A stretch of DNA of 64,000 bases from Vagococcus teuberi (GCF_001870205.1 NZ_CP017267.1:1972501-2036500); one strand, 5' to 3'. Numbered from the stretch's first letter, positions 18,571-27,889 are shown. Made by a program: numbers and translations. The notes: generated by a model not told the origin, from the sequence alone.

Positions 18571-18642
18571 ACATTTCTCTTCGCCAGTACTAACTGGAGC
18601 AGATTCCATGGGTATAATCTCAGCTTTACGCACCCCAAATGT
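18571..18642 (-). promoter_or_regulatory. TPP (THI box) riboswitch
   Basis: Conserved THI-box blocks on the minus strand: GGGGTGC, GCTGAGATTATACCCATGGA with the CUGAGA core, then GAATCTGCTCCAGTTAGTAC and CTGGCGAAG, closed by ACATTTG/AAATGT ends (P1). It controls the whole ykoE-thiD salvage operon in response to thiamine pyrophosphate. Confidence 0.95.
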
Positions 18643-18665
18643 TTCTAGTATTTAATTCTACTCAA

Positions 18666-18694
18666 ATATAACACGCTTTCATAAAAATAGCCAA
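18666..18694 (-). promoter_or_regulatory. Promoter of the thiamine operon
   Basis: On the minus strand TTGGCT (-35, 18689-18694) and TTATAT (-10, 18666-18671) are 17 bp apart, about 20 nt ahead of the TPP aptamer. Confidence 0.7.
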
Positions 18695-18749
18695 TCAATC
18701 TCCAAAATCTTTATAAATAGAGGTGATTATATATTATTACTATATAAAA

Positions 18750-18794
18750 GACCTATTTTCTTTACTCACATCATGTGAATAAAGAAAATAGGTC
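18750..18794 (-). terminator. Long-stem terminator
   Basis: GACCTATTTTCTTTA pairs perfectly with TAAAGAAAATAGGTC around a 15-nt loop. It ends the gene at 18798 and insulates the thiamine leader. Confidence 0.9.
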
Positions 18795-18797
18795 GTT

Positions 18798-19205
18798 TTA
18801 ATTTCCAGGTATATCAGTAATAAAATCTATTTTTTCAAGTTTAAATAGCTCTGTTAACAATTCATTGACTACTTTAAATAATTCCGTGTCAGTTGTATAA
18901 CTTGGTTTTACGTGCTTAATTAATTGACCATTTTCAAAACGTAATCCTTGATAAGATTCAAAAATATTTACGGTATTCAATGTGTTTTCAAATACATCGT
19001 AATCCCCAGCTACATCATATTCCTGACGCTCTTTGTAACCATGTTCTCTTAAAATTGGACGTAACAAGGAAACAACATCAAGATTAGGAATGGCGGTTGT
19101 TTTTCCAGCTATCTCTACATCATAAGTCGGTGTTGCAGTTGTTGGACAAACATTACATCCACCATGAACAATTTCTGTGGTACAATGAATGATAATTTTT
19201 TCCAT
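18798..19205 (-). CDS. Conserved hypothetical cytoplasmic protein
   Basis: 135 aa, ATG with AAGGTGAG upstream. No signal peptide or membrane segment. The N-terminus has a His-Cys-rich motif (IIHCTTEIVHGGCNVCP, about 5-21) whose CxxC and nearby Cys/His could bind a metal or form disulfides. The remainder is mixed alpha/beta with a charged C-terminus. Monocistronic, with its own strong terminator. I do not recognise the family. Confidence 0.7.
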   Translation of the reverse strand: MEKIIIHCTTEIVHGGCNVCPTTATPTYDVEIAGKTTAIPNLDVVSLLRPILREHGYKERQEYDVAGDYDVFENTLNTVNIFESYQGLRFENGQLIKHVKPSYTTDTELFKVVNELLTELFKLEKIDFITDIPGN

Positions 19206-19269
19206 TTTATCTCACCTTTGCTTTTTCTATGATTAATTTGTTTATATTATAACATAGTAATCTAATCTT

Positions 19270-19794
19270 CTAACGAAAAGCATATGTAATTTCTGTAATA
19301 CCAAACATCATAAAGTAAAATCCTACTAAAAAGCTTAAGGTTAAAGCGGACGATACCGGATTCATTAATAACATAAACCCAACAATCACACCTAAAATAT
19401 TAATAATAATAGAAAACCAATAATAACCTGTACTACTATTTTTTAAGACCCCTGAACTAAACAAACCAACAAAAGAATCTACTAAAAACCAAATAGCAAA
19501 AACAAAAGGTAACGCAATGACACCTGCTGAGATATTAAACAATAAAAAAATTCCAACAATTACATCAAACACTCCAACAATAATTGGCATTGTGGAAGAT
19601 ATTCCCGTAAACTCTCTGACTTTTTTTCTTAAAAATAATTCAAAAATCCCCTTTATAATAGCAAAGATTCCAAACACAACCACAATAGCCACTAAATTTC
19701 CTGTTGGGTCTTGAAAAGACGTAAGTGAAGCAAAAATAAATAAAATCCCTAGTAAAAATGAAAACCAATCAAAACCATTTCGTTCATTTGACAT
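19270..19794 (-). CDS. DUF308 (HdeD-like) membrane protein
   Basis: 174 aa with six predicted membrane helices in three pairs. The DUF308 repeat patterns are visible: VVVFGIFAIIKGIFELF, VGVFDVIVGIFLLFN and INILGVIVGFMLL. Founding member HdeD is linked to acid resistance in enterics; in Firmicutes the role is unknown. AGAGG lies upstream of ATG. Stands alone between the hypothetical gene and mgtC. Confidence 0.88.
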   Translation of the reverse strand: MSNERNGFDWFSFLLGILFIFASLTSFQDPTGNLVAIVVVFGIFAIIKGIFELFLRKKVREFTGISSTMPIIVGVFDVIVGIFLLFNISAGVIALPFVFAIWFLVDSFVGLFSSGVLKNSSTGYYWFSIIINILGVIVGFMLLMNPVSSALTLSFLVGFYFMMFGITEITYAFR

Positions 19795-19903
19795 AATCCT
19801 CTTCCTCTCTTAACTTCTATGTTTATTATCATACTATTCTTTTGTAACTAAATTCGCAAGAAATTATACTTACACTCTAAAAAAATAACATACGCATCAT
19901 TAT

Positions 19904-20611
19904 TCAGTCACTAATAGCCACCAATCTTATTTCTCGTACATTTGTATACATTGATAACTCCTCGATAACATCTGCATACGTTAACGACTTTGGTAAATCA
20001 ATTGTATACACATTTTTATAATACTTTTCACCATCTATAATTTGTACTTCAAACGTCACATCATCTATTTCAATATGATGAGCATCAAAATAATGATTTA
20101 TAAAATCTTTCGTTTCCTTTCGATGCACATATTGAATTTCTAAATTGTTAACTTTGGACACTGTGATAATCCTTTTAACCAAAGAAAGAGAAAACATAAT
20201 TGAAAGAAATCCTAGTATCGTAACCAAATAAAAGCCCATTCCTAATCCTATACCAATTGCAGCACATGACCATAGTGAAGCTGCTGTCGTCAATCCCGTG
20301 ATACGTTGTCGTGTCACAATGATCGTTCCTGCACCTAGAAAACCTATACCACTTACCACTTGTGCAATTAATCTCGACTGATCAAATTTGACAATGTGAG
20401 CAATATCAGGATTTGATCTTACTAAACGAATTGCTTCTTGAGCTATTTCTTGCTGAATTAATGCAATAATTGTCGCACCTAGACATACCAATATATGCGT
20501 CTTCATTCCTGCTGGCCGATTTTTTTGTTCTCGCTCATAGCCAATTGTCCCTCCCATGACAATCGACAACCCTAATCTTAAAACAGTTTGAAATAATGCC
20601 AATAAAGTCAT
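19904..20611 (-). CDS. MgtC/SapB family membrane protein
   Basis: 235 aa. The N-terminal half is the MgtC domain with four or five membrane segments and signatures GGTIGYEREQKNRPAGMKTH (about 21-40), VVSGIGFLGAGTI (about 87-99) and GLTTAASLW (about 106-114). The C-terminal half (about 155-235) is a soluble ACT-like domain. MgtC proteins of pathogens support growth at low Mg2+ and affect ATP synthase; other members have unclear roles. No Mg2+ riboswitch is seen here, although an M-box occurs near 57.9 kb. Confidence 0.92.
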   Translation of the reverse strand: MTLLALFQTVLRLGLSIVMGGTIGYEREQKNRPAGMKTHILVCLGATIIALIQQEIAQEAIRLVRSNPDIAHIVKFDQSRLIAQVVSGIGFLGAGTIIVTRQRITGLTTAASLWSCAAIGIGLGMGFYLVTILGFLSIMFSLSLVKRIITVSKVNNLEIQYVHRKETKDFINHYFDAHHIEIDDVTFEVQIIDGEKYYKNVYTIDLPKSLTYADVIEELSMYTNVREIRLVAISD

Positions 20612-20696
20612 TACAACTCCTCCTTTTTTCTGATAACTTTATTATACCATTGGCACATTTTTATCTTCACTGTATACCATACCAATAACAATGACC

Positions 20697-21434
20697 TTAC
20701 ATTCGCTCTTTTACACCAGTTTTTATAAGAAACCAATTCATTGGATATGCTGTACAAAAACCTACTAACATAGCAATCTGCATCATAAACCAAAAAACTG
20801 GACTTGTTGGGGGAATCGCTCCTCCAAAATAATGAGGAAACACAACTAATTGACATAATGATACCGTAATATACATTCCAATTTGCCAACAAGATAAAGA
20901 TAATGTATCAGCTTTTATAGCTGCTACAATCCCCTCTTTTCTAGATAAATGCTTCATAGGAACAATGGCAAAATATTGAAACATAATACCGATAAAAAGT
21001 GCAAGAATAAAGGCTAACACAAATCCCGAGAATAATTTCTGAGAGAAAATAATAGGATAGCCACCAAAAATATAAAGTGTTGGAAAAAAATATAAAAGCC
21101 ATTCTATCATCAAGTCAGCTAAACTACATCCAGCTCCACAATGACACGTTCCAATAAAAACAGACACAGCCATAGGTTTTGGGTTCATTGAATTTTCCAT
21201 AGTCATTGAACCATCCATTACCATCTCATGTGATGAGTTATTTTCACCCCACTTTTTGTAAGCTATAACCCATATAATTGAACCAAATAAAGCTGTTAAC
21301 GGCCAAACAAGAGTCATTATTTTCATTTGTTGTGGATGTTTGATGATATCACATACAATATAAATAAAACAGAGACTTGCAAGTATGATACTAACCCACG
21401 ATAAAGCTGTTAACCAATAGGGTATAGTTAACAT
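20697..21434 (-). CDS. DUF4396 multi-pass membrane protein
   Basis: 245 aa from ATG 21434, chosen for the AAGGAGG just upstream rather than the longer frame to 21530. Six or seven membrane helices. A Met/His/Ser-rich loop (about 68-85, SSHEMVMDGSMTMENSMN) and the motif GTCHCGAGCSLADL (about 95-108), with three Cys and one His, are characteristic of DUF4396 and look like a soft-metal (copper-like) site. That metal role is inference. The family has no established function. Confidence 0.85.
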   Translation of the reverse strand: MLTIPYWLTALSWVSIILASLCFIYIVCDIIKHPQQMKIMTLVWPLTALFGSIIWVIAYKKWGENNSSHEMVMDGSMTMENSMNPKPMAVSVFIGTCHCGAGCSLADLMIEWLLYFFPTLYIFGGYPIIFSQKLFSGFVLAFILALFIGIMFQYFAIVPMKHLSRKEGIVAAIKADTLSLSCWQIGMYITVSLCQLVVFPHYFGGAIPPTSPVFWFMMQIAMLVGFCTAYPMNWFLIKTGVKERM

Positions 21435-21599
21435 AATGATACCTCCTTCTAATGAATTATGTTCAGTATAGAGACTTACATCGAAAAAAATGTGATCTTC
21501 CAATGACTTTAATCTTAAAAATGACAACATCTTATTTTTAAGTGCTCTGATTTGTTTTATAATAAATCTTAGTCATTTTACTGACATAAAGGAGAGAAT

Positions 21600-22652
21600 A
21601 TGAAAAAGATATTAAAAATAATAGTTGGAGTTATGGTGAGTTCGTTAATCATTATATTGTTATTTATTGGTTATCTCACTGTAAATGAATACAAACCAAA
21701 AAAAACGGAAAATTTAACCGTCACGAATGGAAAAGAAGAGTTGATGAAACACCATGATATTTCATTGTTAACACTAAATATTGGTTATGGGGGCTTATCT
21801 AGCTCCGAAGATTTTTTTATGGATGGTGGAGAAACAGTTCAACCAAAATCCAGTGAGTTTATAAAACAAAACTTAACTGGTATTATAAACATGTTAAAAG
21901 AGCATTCTTCTGATATCTATCTTTTACAAGAAGTCGATATTAATTCAAAACGCTCATATTATATAAATCAAAAAAGTATATTATCAACATCACTTCATGT
22001 GCCTAGTGTTTTTGCTTACAATTTCAATGTTCCCTATGTTCCCTTTCCTTTACCTCCAATTGGCAAAGTAGAAAGTGGTATAGCGACTATGACTAACTTA
22101 AATATGAATGAAGCCAAACGTATTGCATTACCAAATCCTTTTCCATGGCCAATCAGGCTAGCTAATTTAAAACGTGCATTGCTTGAAACAAGATTTCCTA
22201 TCAAGGATAGCAAAAAAGAATTAGTTGTTTTTAATTTACATTTGGATGCCTATGATGACGGACAAGGGAAGATCGAACAAAGTAAATTACTAAAAAAAAT
22301 ACTTGAAACAGAATATAACAAAGGTAATTATGTCATTGCCGGGGGAGATTTTAATCAAGTCTTTGATGGAAGTAATCCCTTTCCAAACACAGGACAGAAT
22401 GGATGGAAACCTGGGAGTATTAGTTCAACTGATATCCCTAACCATTTCTCTTTTTCATATGATGATACCCATCCATCAGTCAGAGTATTAAACCATGCTT
22501 TTACTGGTAATTATGAATCCTCTCAAGTCTATGTGATTGATGGCTTTATCGTTTCAGATAATATCAAAGTTAAACGAACGAATAGTTTTGACTACAACTT
22601 CAAATACACTGATCATCACCCTGTACAAACCATTATTCAATTACAAGAATAG
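21600..22652 (+). CDS. Membrane-anchored endonuclease/exonuclease/phosphatase family protein
   Basis: 350 aa. An N-terminal anchor (about 5-28) is followed by a DNase I-like fold. Catalytic motifs in order: LTLNIGYGG (Asn), LLQEVDINSKRS (metal Glu about 122), VFNLHLDAYDDG (His), VIAGGDFNQ (Asp/Asn about 250) and YTDHHPV (Asp-His near the C-terminus). Substrate may be a nucleic acid, phospholipid or inositol phosphate. The extracytoplasmic position favours a phosphodiesterase or sphingomyelinase-like role. GGAGAG lies just before ATG. Transcribed alone, with the ISL3 element downstream. Confidence 0.88.
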   Translation: MKKILKIIVGVMVSSLIIILLFIGYLTVNEYKPKKTENLTVTNGKEELMKHHDISLLTLNIGYGGLSSSEDFFMDGGETVQPKSSEFIKQNLTGIINMLKEHSSDIYLLQEVDINSKRSYYINQKSILSTSLHVPSVFAYNFNVPYVPFPLPPIGKVESGIATMTNLNMNEAKRIALPNPFPWPIRLANLKRALLETRFPIKDSKKELVVFNLHLDAYDDGQGKIEQSKLLKKILETEYNKGNYVIAGGDFNQVFDGSNPFPNTGQNGWKPGSISSTDIPNHFSFSYDDTHPSVRVLNHAFTGNYESSQVYVIDGFIVSDNIKVKRTNSFDYNFKYTDHHPVQTIIQLQE

Positions 22653-22735
22653 TGTTACTAAGCCGATTATAAAATTAGCTAGACAACTAAAAAATCATTT
22701 GTAATACACTCAAGTTGTATTGGCTCTATAATGTA

Positions 22736-22774
22736 AAGGACTGATGAATCAAAACTCGATTCATCAGCCCTTTG
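22736..22774 (+). terminator. Hairpin terminator at the left end of the IS
   Basis: AAAGGACTGATGAATC pairs with GATTCATCAGCCCTTT (one mismatch), followed by a T-rich stretch. It would end transcription from the phosphodiesterase gene and shield the transposase. Confidence 0.8.
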
Positions 22775-22855
22775 TATTTTATTTAAAAATATATCGTCTA
22801 TCTAGTAAAATTTAAGTATACCAAACAAAAAACTAAACAAAAAGGACGACATGTC

Positions 22856-24017
22856 ATGCACAATCATGTCAAAAAAATGCTAATAATAACAGGTAATTAT
22901 TTAGATTTAGCCAGTACAGAAGAAGCTAACATTAATGGAAGAATACTTTAATTATTAAAGGGACTTATTCCCCCCTACCTTATGCTAGTAAAAATTGTAA
23001 ACAAAATTGGACTACTCAATGCTCAATCGCTGAAAAAACTTGTCCTATTAGTAAGTTTATTACTTTGCAAGTTTAGAACTTTTAACTGAAAAAATATCGA
23101 TGACGTTAATCGCTAAATTATGCCAAGTCTCCTTAACGACTGTTCTAAGGGTTCTTAAATCTGTTGAAACTCAATTACCACATCAACTTAAATCCCAGCG
23201 ATTTCCTGATGTTCTAATGGTAGACGAATTCAAGTCACATGCTAGTAGAGAAGACAAGATGAGCTTTATTTGTGCCGATGGAAAAACAGGAGAATTAGTT
23301 GATATACTACCTAGTCGGACATTAAATAAACTGACTGTTTATTTTAATCGTATGCCTTTGGAGGAACAAAAAAAAGTAAAGTTTTTAGTCACTGATATGA
23401 ATGCTGCTTATTTTCAATTGACTAAAACAGGCTTTCCAACTGCTAATATCATCATCGATCGATTCCATGTTATAAAGCATTTAAATACTGCTTTTAATGA
23501 ATTTAGGGTACGGGAAATGAAAGTATTGATTCGCCAAAAGAAAAACTCAGAGGCTAATAAACTGAAATCAAATTGGAAATTCCTTTTAAAAAATCAACAA
23601 AATATCTCTATTTCTGAATTTAAAACCTGGAGAAGTTTCCCTTCTCCAAAGTACCCTATTTTAACGAAATCAATGATGATTGATCGACTACTCTCATTCT
23701 CTGCGAATCTAAAAGAGGCTTATGATATTTTCCAACTACTAACGTATCATTTTAGAAATAAAGACGGTCAATCATTTTTTGACCTGTTAAAAAACTTACC
23801 TAATAACTTAGATAAGCTATTTAAAGACAAATTAGAGAACTTACTTGCCTATGAAACAGGTATTCGTAATGCCCTTCTTTATGATTTTTCCAATGGAAAA
23901 ATTGAAGCCAAGGATACTCATATAAAAACACTAAAACGAGTGTCATACGGATTCAAATCATTTCACAATATGAGAATAAGGATTTTATTGATAAACGGAC
24001 TTATAAAAATAAAATAA
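22856..24017 (+). pseudogene. ISL3-family transposase, N-terminally degraded
   Basis: From 23100 the frame encodes the DDE domain: MVDEFKSHAS (first catalytic Asp), FICADGKTGELVDILPSR, VTDMNAAYF (second Asp), IIDRFHVIKHLNTAFN, and a C-terminal GFKSFHNMRIRILLING with the final Glu region upstream. An ATG at 22856 with AAAGGA upstream opens about 31 codons and then meets TAA. The zinc-finger/HTH part between 22950 and 23100 is only readable with frame changes. The element is therefore no longer autonomous. Confidence 0.87.
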
Positions 24018-24023
24018 CTAAAA

Positions 24024-24063
24024 AAGATGATGATTGTGAGATTACTCTCACAATCATCATCTT
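24024..24063 (-). terminator. Perfect 17-bp hairpin terminator
   Basis: AAGATGATGATTGTGAG and its exact complement flank a 6-nt loop. On the minus strand a run of six T follows, so it can end transcription coming from the WxL operon. It lies inside the right end of the IS. Confidence 0.82.
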
Positions 24064-24225
24064 ACCGATTTAACTCATCAGTCCTATTTGATAAAGAGTT
24101 ATATTTTTCATCCTTAAGACCTTATTTTAAAAACTAATTATTCAAACTCTTCATTCTAACATTTAAAGACAAAAATTATAAAATCCTCAATTATTCAAAC
24201 TTTTCTGATAAAAAATCAAATAGTA

Positions 24226-24855
24226 TTATGAGGCTCCTGCAGTCGTAGGCTTATCAGCTAATGTATATGTTAAATTTGCTGTATATGCATCTGCTAAATT
24301 ACCCGCTGGTATTTTTAACTCTACTGAATCCATTGCGTAATTAAAAGTCCAACTACCATACCCAGTTCCTTTTGCTGCATCTGCTATGGTTACTGGGTCA
24401 CCTCCACCATTAATGACTTGACCTTCAGAAACCCCATCAGAAAATGCTTTTTCCATACCGACAGATTTTGGTTGTATACTGCTCGTATCTCCAATTGTTG
24501 TCGTTGTAGGCGTAACATTAGGATAAAATAACTGTGTTCCTTTTATAACTTTACTAGAATCAGAATTAACAAAATCCCCTAATTGAGCTGTTAAAGACCA
24601 CCCTGGCGCATTTCCACTGATTTCTTGAATGTTAATTTTTAAATTAGTACTTGATGTGGTGACAAGATCATTTGCAGTAATTGTTGATGTTCTAAAAGAT
24701 AAATCATCAGCAACAATAGTTAATGATTCTTTTGGAGAAACTAAATTAAAAGATGCTGTATTAGTCGAAGAAGCGGATTCTGCTGCTAAAATTGGCATTT
24801 GAAAACCTACAGCCGATACAGACAAAAAGCTCATTATTATCATTTTTTTTCTCAT
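24226..24855 (-). CDS. WxL-domain cell-surface protein (second motif Y-x-L)
   Basis: 209 aa, last gene of the WxL cluster. Signal peptide (about 1-25, ending ILAAES), then directly a WxL domain without the usual proline-rich linker. The first motif is GWSL (NAPGWSLTAQLGDF, about 86-99). The C-terminal motif reads NLTYTLADKP, with Tyr in place of the second Trp. WxL domains bind peptidoglycan non-covalently, often with DUF916 partners. It lies about 25 nt after the previous gene and looks like a recent paralogue of it. Confidence 0.87.
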   Translation of the reverse strand: MRKKMIIMSFLSVSAVGFQMPILAAESASSTNTASFNLVSPKESLTIVADDLSFRTSTITANDLVTTSSTNLKINIQEISGNAPGWSLTAQLGDFVNSDSSKVIKGTQLFYPNVTPTTTTIGDTSSIQPKSVGMEKAFSDGVSEGQVINGGGDPVTIADAAKGTGYGSWTFNYAMDSVELKIPAGNLADAYTANLTYTLADKPTTAGAS

Positions 24856-24880
24856 TATTCTCCCCCCTCTTCATCGCTTT

Positions 24881-25528
24881 TTATGTTGCACTTGGTCCAT
24901 CTGTTAATGTATATGTCAAATTTGCTGAGTAAGCGCCCGCAAAGTTACCAGATGGTACTTTTAACTCAATTGAATTATCTAATGCATATGTTGCTGTCCA
25001 TTGACCATTACCTTTTTCGTTTGCTGCATTTATTAACACTTGTGAACTTGGTGTAGATGAAGCTGATAATAATACACCTTTTACATTTGGATCGGTAAAT
25101 GAAATATCAGATGAATTAGTAACCGATACTGGTTTTCTAATATCTGAATTAACAGCACCTTCCACAGTTGAAAAATTTGCCGATGGGTAGAACATTTGAA
25201 CACCTGATAACTTCTTATTATCTGTACTTGTAAACTCACCTAAGCTAACCGATAATCTCCATCCAGGAGCAGATCCTCGTAAATCTGTAATTTGGATAGT
25301 TGAAGCTTCTGTTGTTTTAAAAATTAAATCATCAAGTGTAATGCTTTTACTTCCAAAATTTAAATTTGAAGCTTGTGTAATAGATAATAAATTAGCCCCA
25401 GGAGATTCATCTTGAGTTAGAATTACAGATGCCTTTTTAGACTCACCTATTTCTGCAGCAAATGCTTCTTTATCATTTAAAAACATCACACTCAAAATAA
25501 GTACGTTAAATAAAAGTAACTTTTTCAT
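24881..25528 (-). CDS. WxL-domain cell-surface protein (second motif Y-x-L)
   Basis: 215 aa. Signal peptide (about 1-24), short spacer, WxL domain over most of the length. First motif GSAPGWRLSVSLGEF; C-terminal motif NLTYTLTDGP with Tyr replacing Trp, as in the next gene. Shares NYxxDNSxELKVPSGNxAxAYxANLTYTL architecture with the 209-aa neighbour, supporting duplication. Exported and presumably wall-bound. Confidence 0.87.
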   Translation of the reverse strand: MKKLLLFNVLILSVMFLNDKEAFAAEIGESKKASVILTQDESPGANLLSITQASNLNFGSKSITLDDLIFKTTEASTIQITDLRGSAPGWRLSVSLGEFTSTDNKKLSGVQMFYPSANFSTVEGAVNSDIRKPVSVTNSSDISFTDPNVKGVLLSASSTPSSQVLINAANEKGNGQWTATYALDNSIELKVPSGNFAGAYSANLTYTLTDGPSAT

Positions 25529-25549
25529 AAGAAACCCCCATCACTTTTA

Positions 25550-26302
25550 TCATTGAGCTGGACTATCTACTAATTGCCAAGTCAACTTAGCAGTGTAGTT
25601 TGTGTTTGCTGAGATATTATTTGTAGGTGCAGAAAAAGTAATATTTGAATTATCAACTTCACTTGCTGGTTTATCGAAAGCCGCAATCCATGTACCGCGT
25701 CCATTTCCAGCCTCAGCAGACATCATTTTAGATACACTTGCACTACCTGAGCTTAGAACCAACTCTGATGGCACAGTAGCTGGATTATCATCAGTTCCCT
25801 GTGCATTTATATCGTTACTAGTTCTTGCTACACCATTTTTAAACGTGATACTTGCTCCTTTAATAACATCTTCTGTAGTTCCACCTGATTCTGGAAGAAA
25901 ATCACCTAGTTTCACATTTAAATCCCATCCGGCTCCTGTTCCTCGTAAATCAGAAATTTGAAAAAAGCGTGTGCTTTCATCTTTAACATTAGCAGTAACT
26001 GTTTTACTTGTAATTGAAATATCGTCACCAAAATTCAAATTAGATAGATAATTTATTTGTAATGGCCCTGTTTGTGAAATTTCATTACCATTATCAGCTG
26101 GTTGAATAGGACCTGGTTTAGATGGATCTTTTGGATCTGTAGGGTTTACAGGCTTAACAGGTTCAGTTCCTGCTACTGCTTTTAGAGTTGCGTTAGAATC
26201 AACCTCTGCCGTAGGTGCAGCTAAACTTACATTCGTTCCAACAGTACTAATTAATACACTTCCTAAAAAAATTGTACTTAATAAACTTAATTGCTTTTTC
26301 AT
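25550..26302 (-). CDS. WxL-domain cell-surface protein
   Basis: 250 aa. Signal peptide about 1-28. A Pro/Lys/Asp-rich linker (about 47-75, with PVNPTDPKDPSKPGP) precedes the WxL domain. It starts QTGPLQINYLSNLNFGD, the typical first strand, and has motifs GAGWDLNVKLGDF and KLTWQLVDSP at the C-terminus. Small csc-type WxL protein, in a run of five similar genes transcribed together. Confidence 0.9.
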   Translation of the reverse strand: MKKQLSLLSTIFLGSVLISTVGTNVSLAAPTAEVDSNATLKAVAGTEPVKPVNPTDPKDPSKPGPIQPADNGNEISQTGPLQINYLSNLNFGDDISITSKTVTANVKDESTRFFQISDLRGTGAGWDLNVKLGDFLPESGGTTEDVIKGASITFKNGVARTSNDINAQGTDDNPATVPSELVLSSGSASVSKMMSAEAGNGRGTWIAAFDKPASEVDNSNITFSAPTNNISANTNYTAKLTWQLVDSPAQ

Positions 26303-26331
26303 AATTTTTCCCCTTTTAATTTAATTATTTT

Positions 26332-27159
26332 TTATTGAGCGTTTGTAGCTCGTGGAGTATCCGTCAAGTTCCATGTTAAATCAGCTTTATATACACCAGC
26401 GTAGTTATTCCCAGGAACTGTTAACTGAATGGGTGCCTTTGCTACTACTGTATCATCTGATAACGTTAATTCTCTTGAGTGATAGCGAGCTTCCCACATT
26501 CCCATACCTTCTCCTTGGTTTGAGGCGGCCATCAGTACTTTAGAACTTGTATCGCCAGCAGTTAAAATTTGTGCAGATACTTTAGGATCTTTATTCTCAA
26601 CTCCGACAGCATCTTTATTTGTAATTGCATTTACCTGTGGGAAGGATAAAGTTGCTCCTTTTAATGTTTGAGCGGTCGCACCTGATGCTACGTTTTGTTG
26701 AATAAAGTCGCCTAATGTTAAAGTTAAAGTCCAACCGGCACCAGTTCCTCTCGTGTCAATAACACTATATCCAGGAACATAGGTATTTGCATCTGAAGGT
26801 ACTTCAGGTAAATTGCCATTTTCTCCCGTTATATTTGAAATAGGTGACACTTCTCCTGTTGCATTATCCTTACGTAAATACAAAGCATCTCTAGTAACTT
26901 TACTTGATGATAAAGGTATAGCATCAAAATAAAGATCTGTAGCACTACTAATTCCTAATGATCCTACTACAGGAACAATAGGACCAGTTGGTGGATAAGG
27001 GTCTATAGGGTTAGCATCTCCCCCAGAACCTTCTGTAATTTCAACATTTGCTGATCTTTCTCTATTTAAGTCATTATCGGCCGCGTATGATATTTTTTCT
27101 GCTGCTAAAACTATGCCTGTTGTTAATATTAGGCTAGTTATAATTTTATTCTTTTTCAT
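26332..27159 (-). CDS. WxL-domain cell-surface protein
   Basis: 275 aa. Signal peptide about 1-26, a short Pro-rich linker (GGDANPIDPYPPTGPIVP), then the WxL domain with GLGISSATDLYFD-type first strand. Motifs are GTGAGWTLTLTLGDF and DLTWNLTDTP. A larger insert between the strands (about 85-130) distinguishes it from its paralogues and may carry its specific surface. Wall binding inferred from family. Confidence 0.9.
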   Translation of the reverse strand: MKKNKIITSLILTTGIVLAAEKISYAADNDLNRERSANVEITEGSGGDANPIDPYPPTGPIVPVVGSLGISSATDLYFDAIPLSSSKVTRDALYLRKDNATGEVSPISNITGENGNLPEVPSDANTYVPGYSVIDTRGTGAGWTLTLTLGDFIQQNVASGATAQTLKGATLSFPQVNAITNKDAVGVENKDPKVSAQILTAGDTSSKVLMAASNQGEGMGMWEARYHSRELTLSDDTVVAKAPIQLTVPGNNYAGVYKADLTWNLTDTPRATNAQ

Positions 27160-27177
27160 TTTTTACTCTCCTTTTAA

Positions 27178-27888
27178 TTATTGAGCTTCAGAAGCTCCAG
27201 GATTATCATTTAATACCCATGTAACAGTACCAGAATAGTCCCCTGTTTTATTACCAGAAGGAACATTAAGTTGAACATCCGTTACAGTACCATTTGGATC
27301 TTCAGCGGTACTATTATACCAACTAATCCACGTTCCTAAACCGTTACCTTTTGCTGCCGTAAAAATCGGTGCTAATGAAGAATTCAATGTTCCTTCATCT
27401 CCGTATGCTTGAGTTGTTGGTGCTAATTCAGGAGATACATTTTGTGAGCCAGCTTCAACCTTTCCGGCCGTCATTGATATGTAAGCTCCTTTAAGTTCTT
27501 CATTATTTGCATTTACCAACGGACTTTGTTTAATTTGTAAATTCCAACCCGCTCCAGTTCCTCGTGTATCTGTAACTTGTATATTTCGTTTTGCAGAAGA
27601 ATTTGTACCATCATTTTTTAATGAAATCTGTTGAGTTCTTCCGCTTAATTTCATGTCTTCAAAATTAAACACAATCACATTGTCAATAGATAAAGGCCCT
27701 TGTTGACCGGTTTCTCCTCCCGGTTTGTTCCCATTTTCCGGAGGCGTTACATCTGTTCCTTCTGTAACAGTTATCGTTGCATCCGAAGTCACTGACTTAT
27801 CGTCATTAACAGTTGTTGCTGCTCTAACGCTCAATCCCAAACCAAGTGTTACTGAACTTACTAAAAGACCGCTTATTATTTTTTTCAT
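27178..27888 (-). CDS. WxL-domain cell-surface protein
   Basis: 236 aa. Signal peptide about 1-23, linker with TPPENGNKPGGETGQQGP, then the WxL domain starting LSIDNVIVFNFED. Motifs GTGAGWNLQIKQSPL and TVTWVLNDNPG. It begins immediately after the small LPXTG gene ends, as in csc-type clusters. Confidence 0.9.
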   Translation of the reverse strand: MKKIISGLLVSSVTLGLGLSVRAATTVNDDKSVTSDATITVTEGTDVTPPENGNKPGGETGQQGPLSIDNVIVFNFEDMKLSGRTQQISLKNDGTNSSAKRNIQVTDTRGTGAGWNLQIKQSPLVNANNEELKGAYISMTAGKVEAGSQNVSPELAPTTQAYGDEGTLNSSLAPIFTAAKGNGLGTWISWYNSTAEDPNGTVTDVQLNVPSGNKTGDYSGTVTWVLNDNPGASEAQ

Positions 27889-27889
27889 T

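Larger units (their letters stand above)
22722..24100 (+). mobile_element. Decayed ISL3-family insertion sequence
   Basis: About 1.38 kb. Left end 22722-22750 and right end 24071-24100 form imperfect inverted repeats sharing the block AGGACTGATGA. An 8-bp direct duplication is not convincing (GTTGTATT before the left end, GTTATATT overlapping the right end, 7/8). The only gene is a transposase broken in its N-terminal third. Both ends carry strong hairpins that would block read-through. Confidence 0.8.

Noticed and set aside
18360-18638. Minus-strand 92-codon ORF before ykoE
   Set aside because: It runs through the TPP aptamer and both terminators and has no protein-like character; it is leader RNA.
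20611-20892. Minus-strand ORF between mgtC-like and DUF4396 genes
   Set aside because: Out-of-frame overlap with the DUF4396 gene, no ribosome site, low-quality composition.
22714-24105. 8-bp target duplication around the ISL3 element (GTTGTATT/GTTATATT)
   Set aside because: Only 7/8 match and it does not line up with the inverted-repeat ends.
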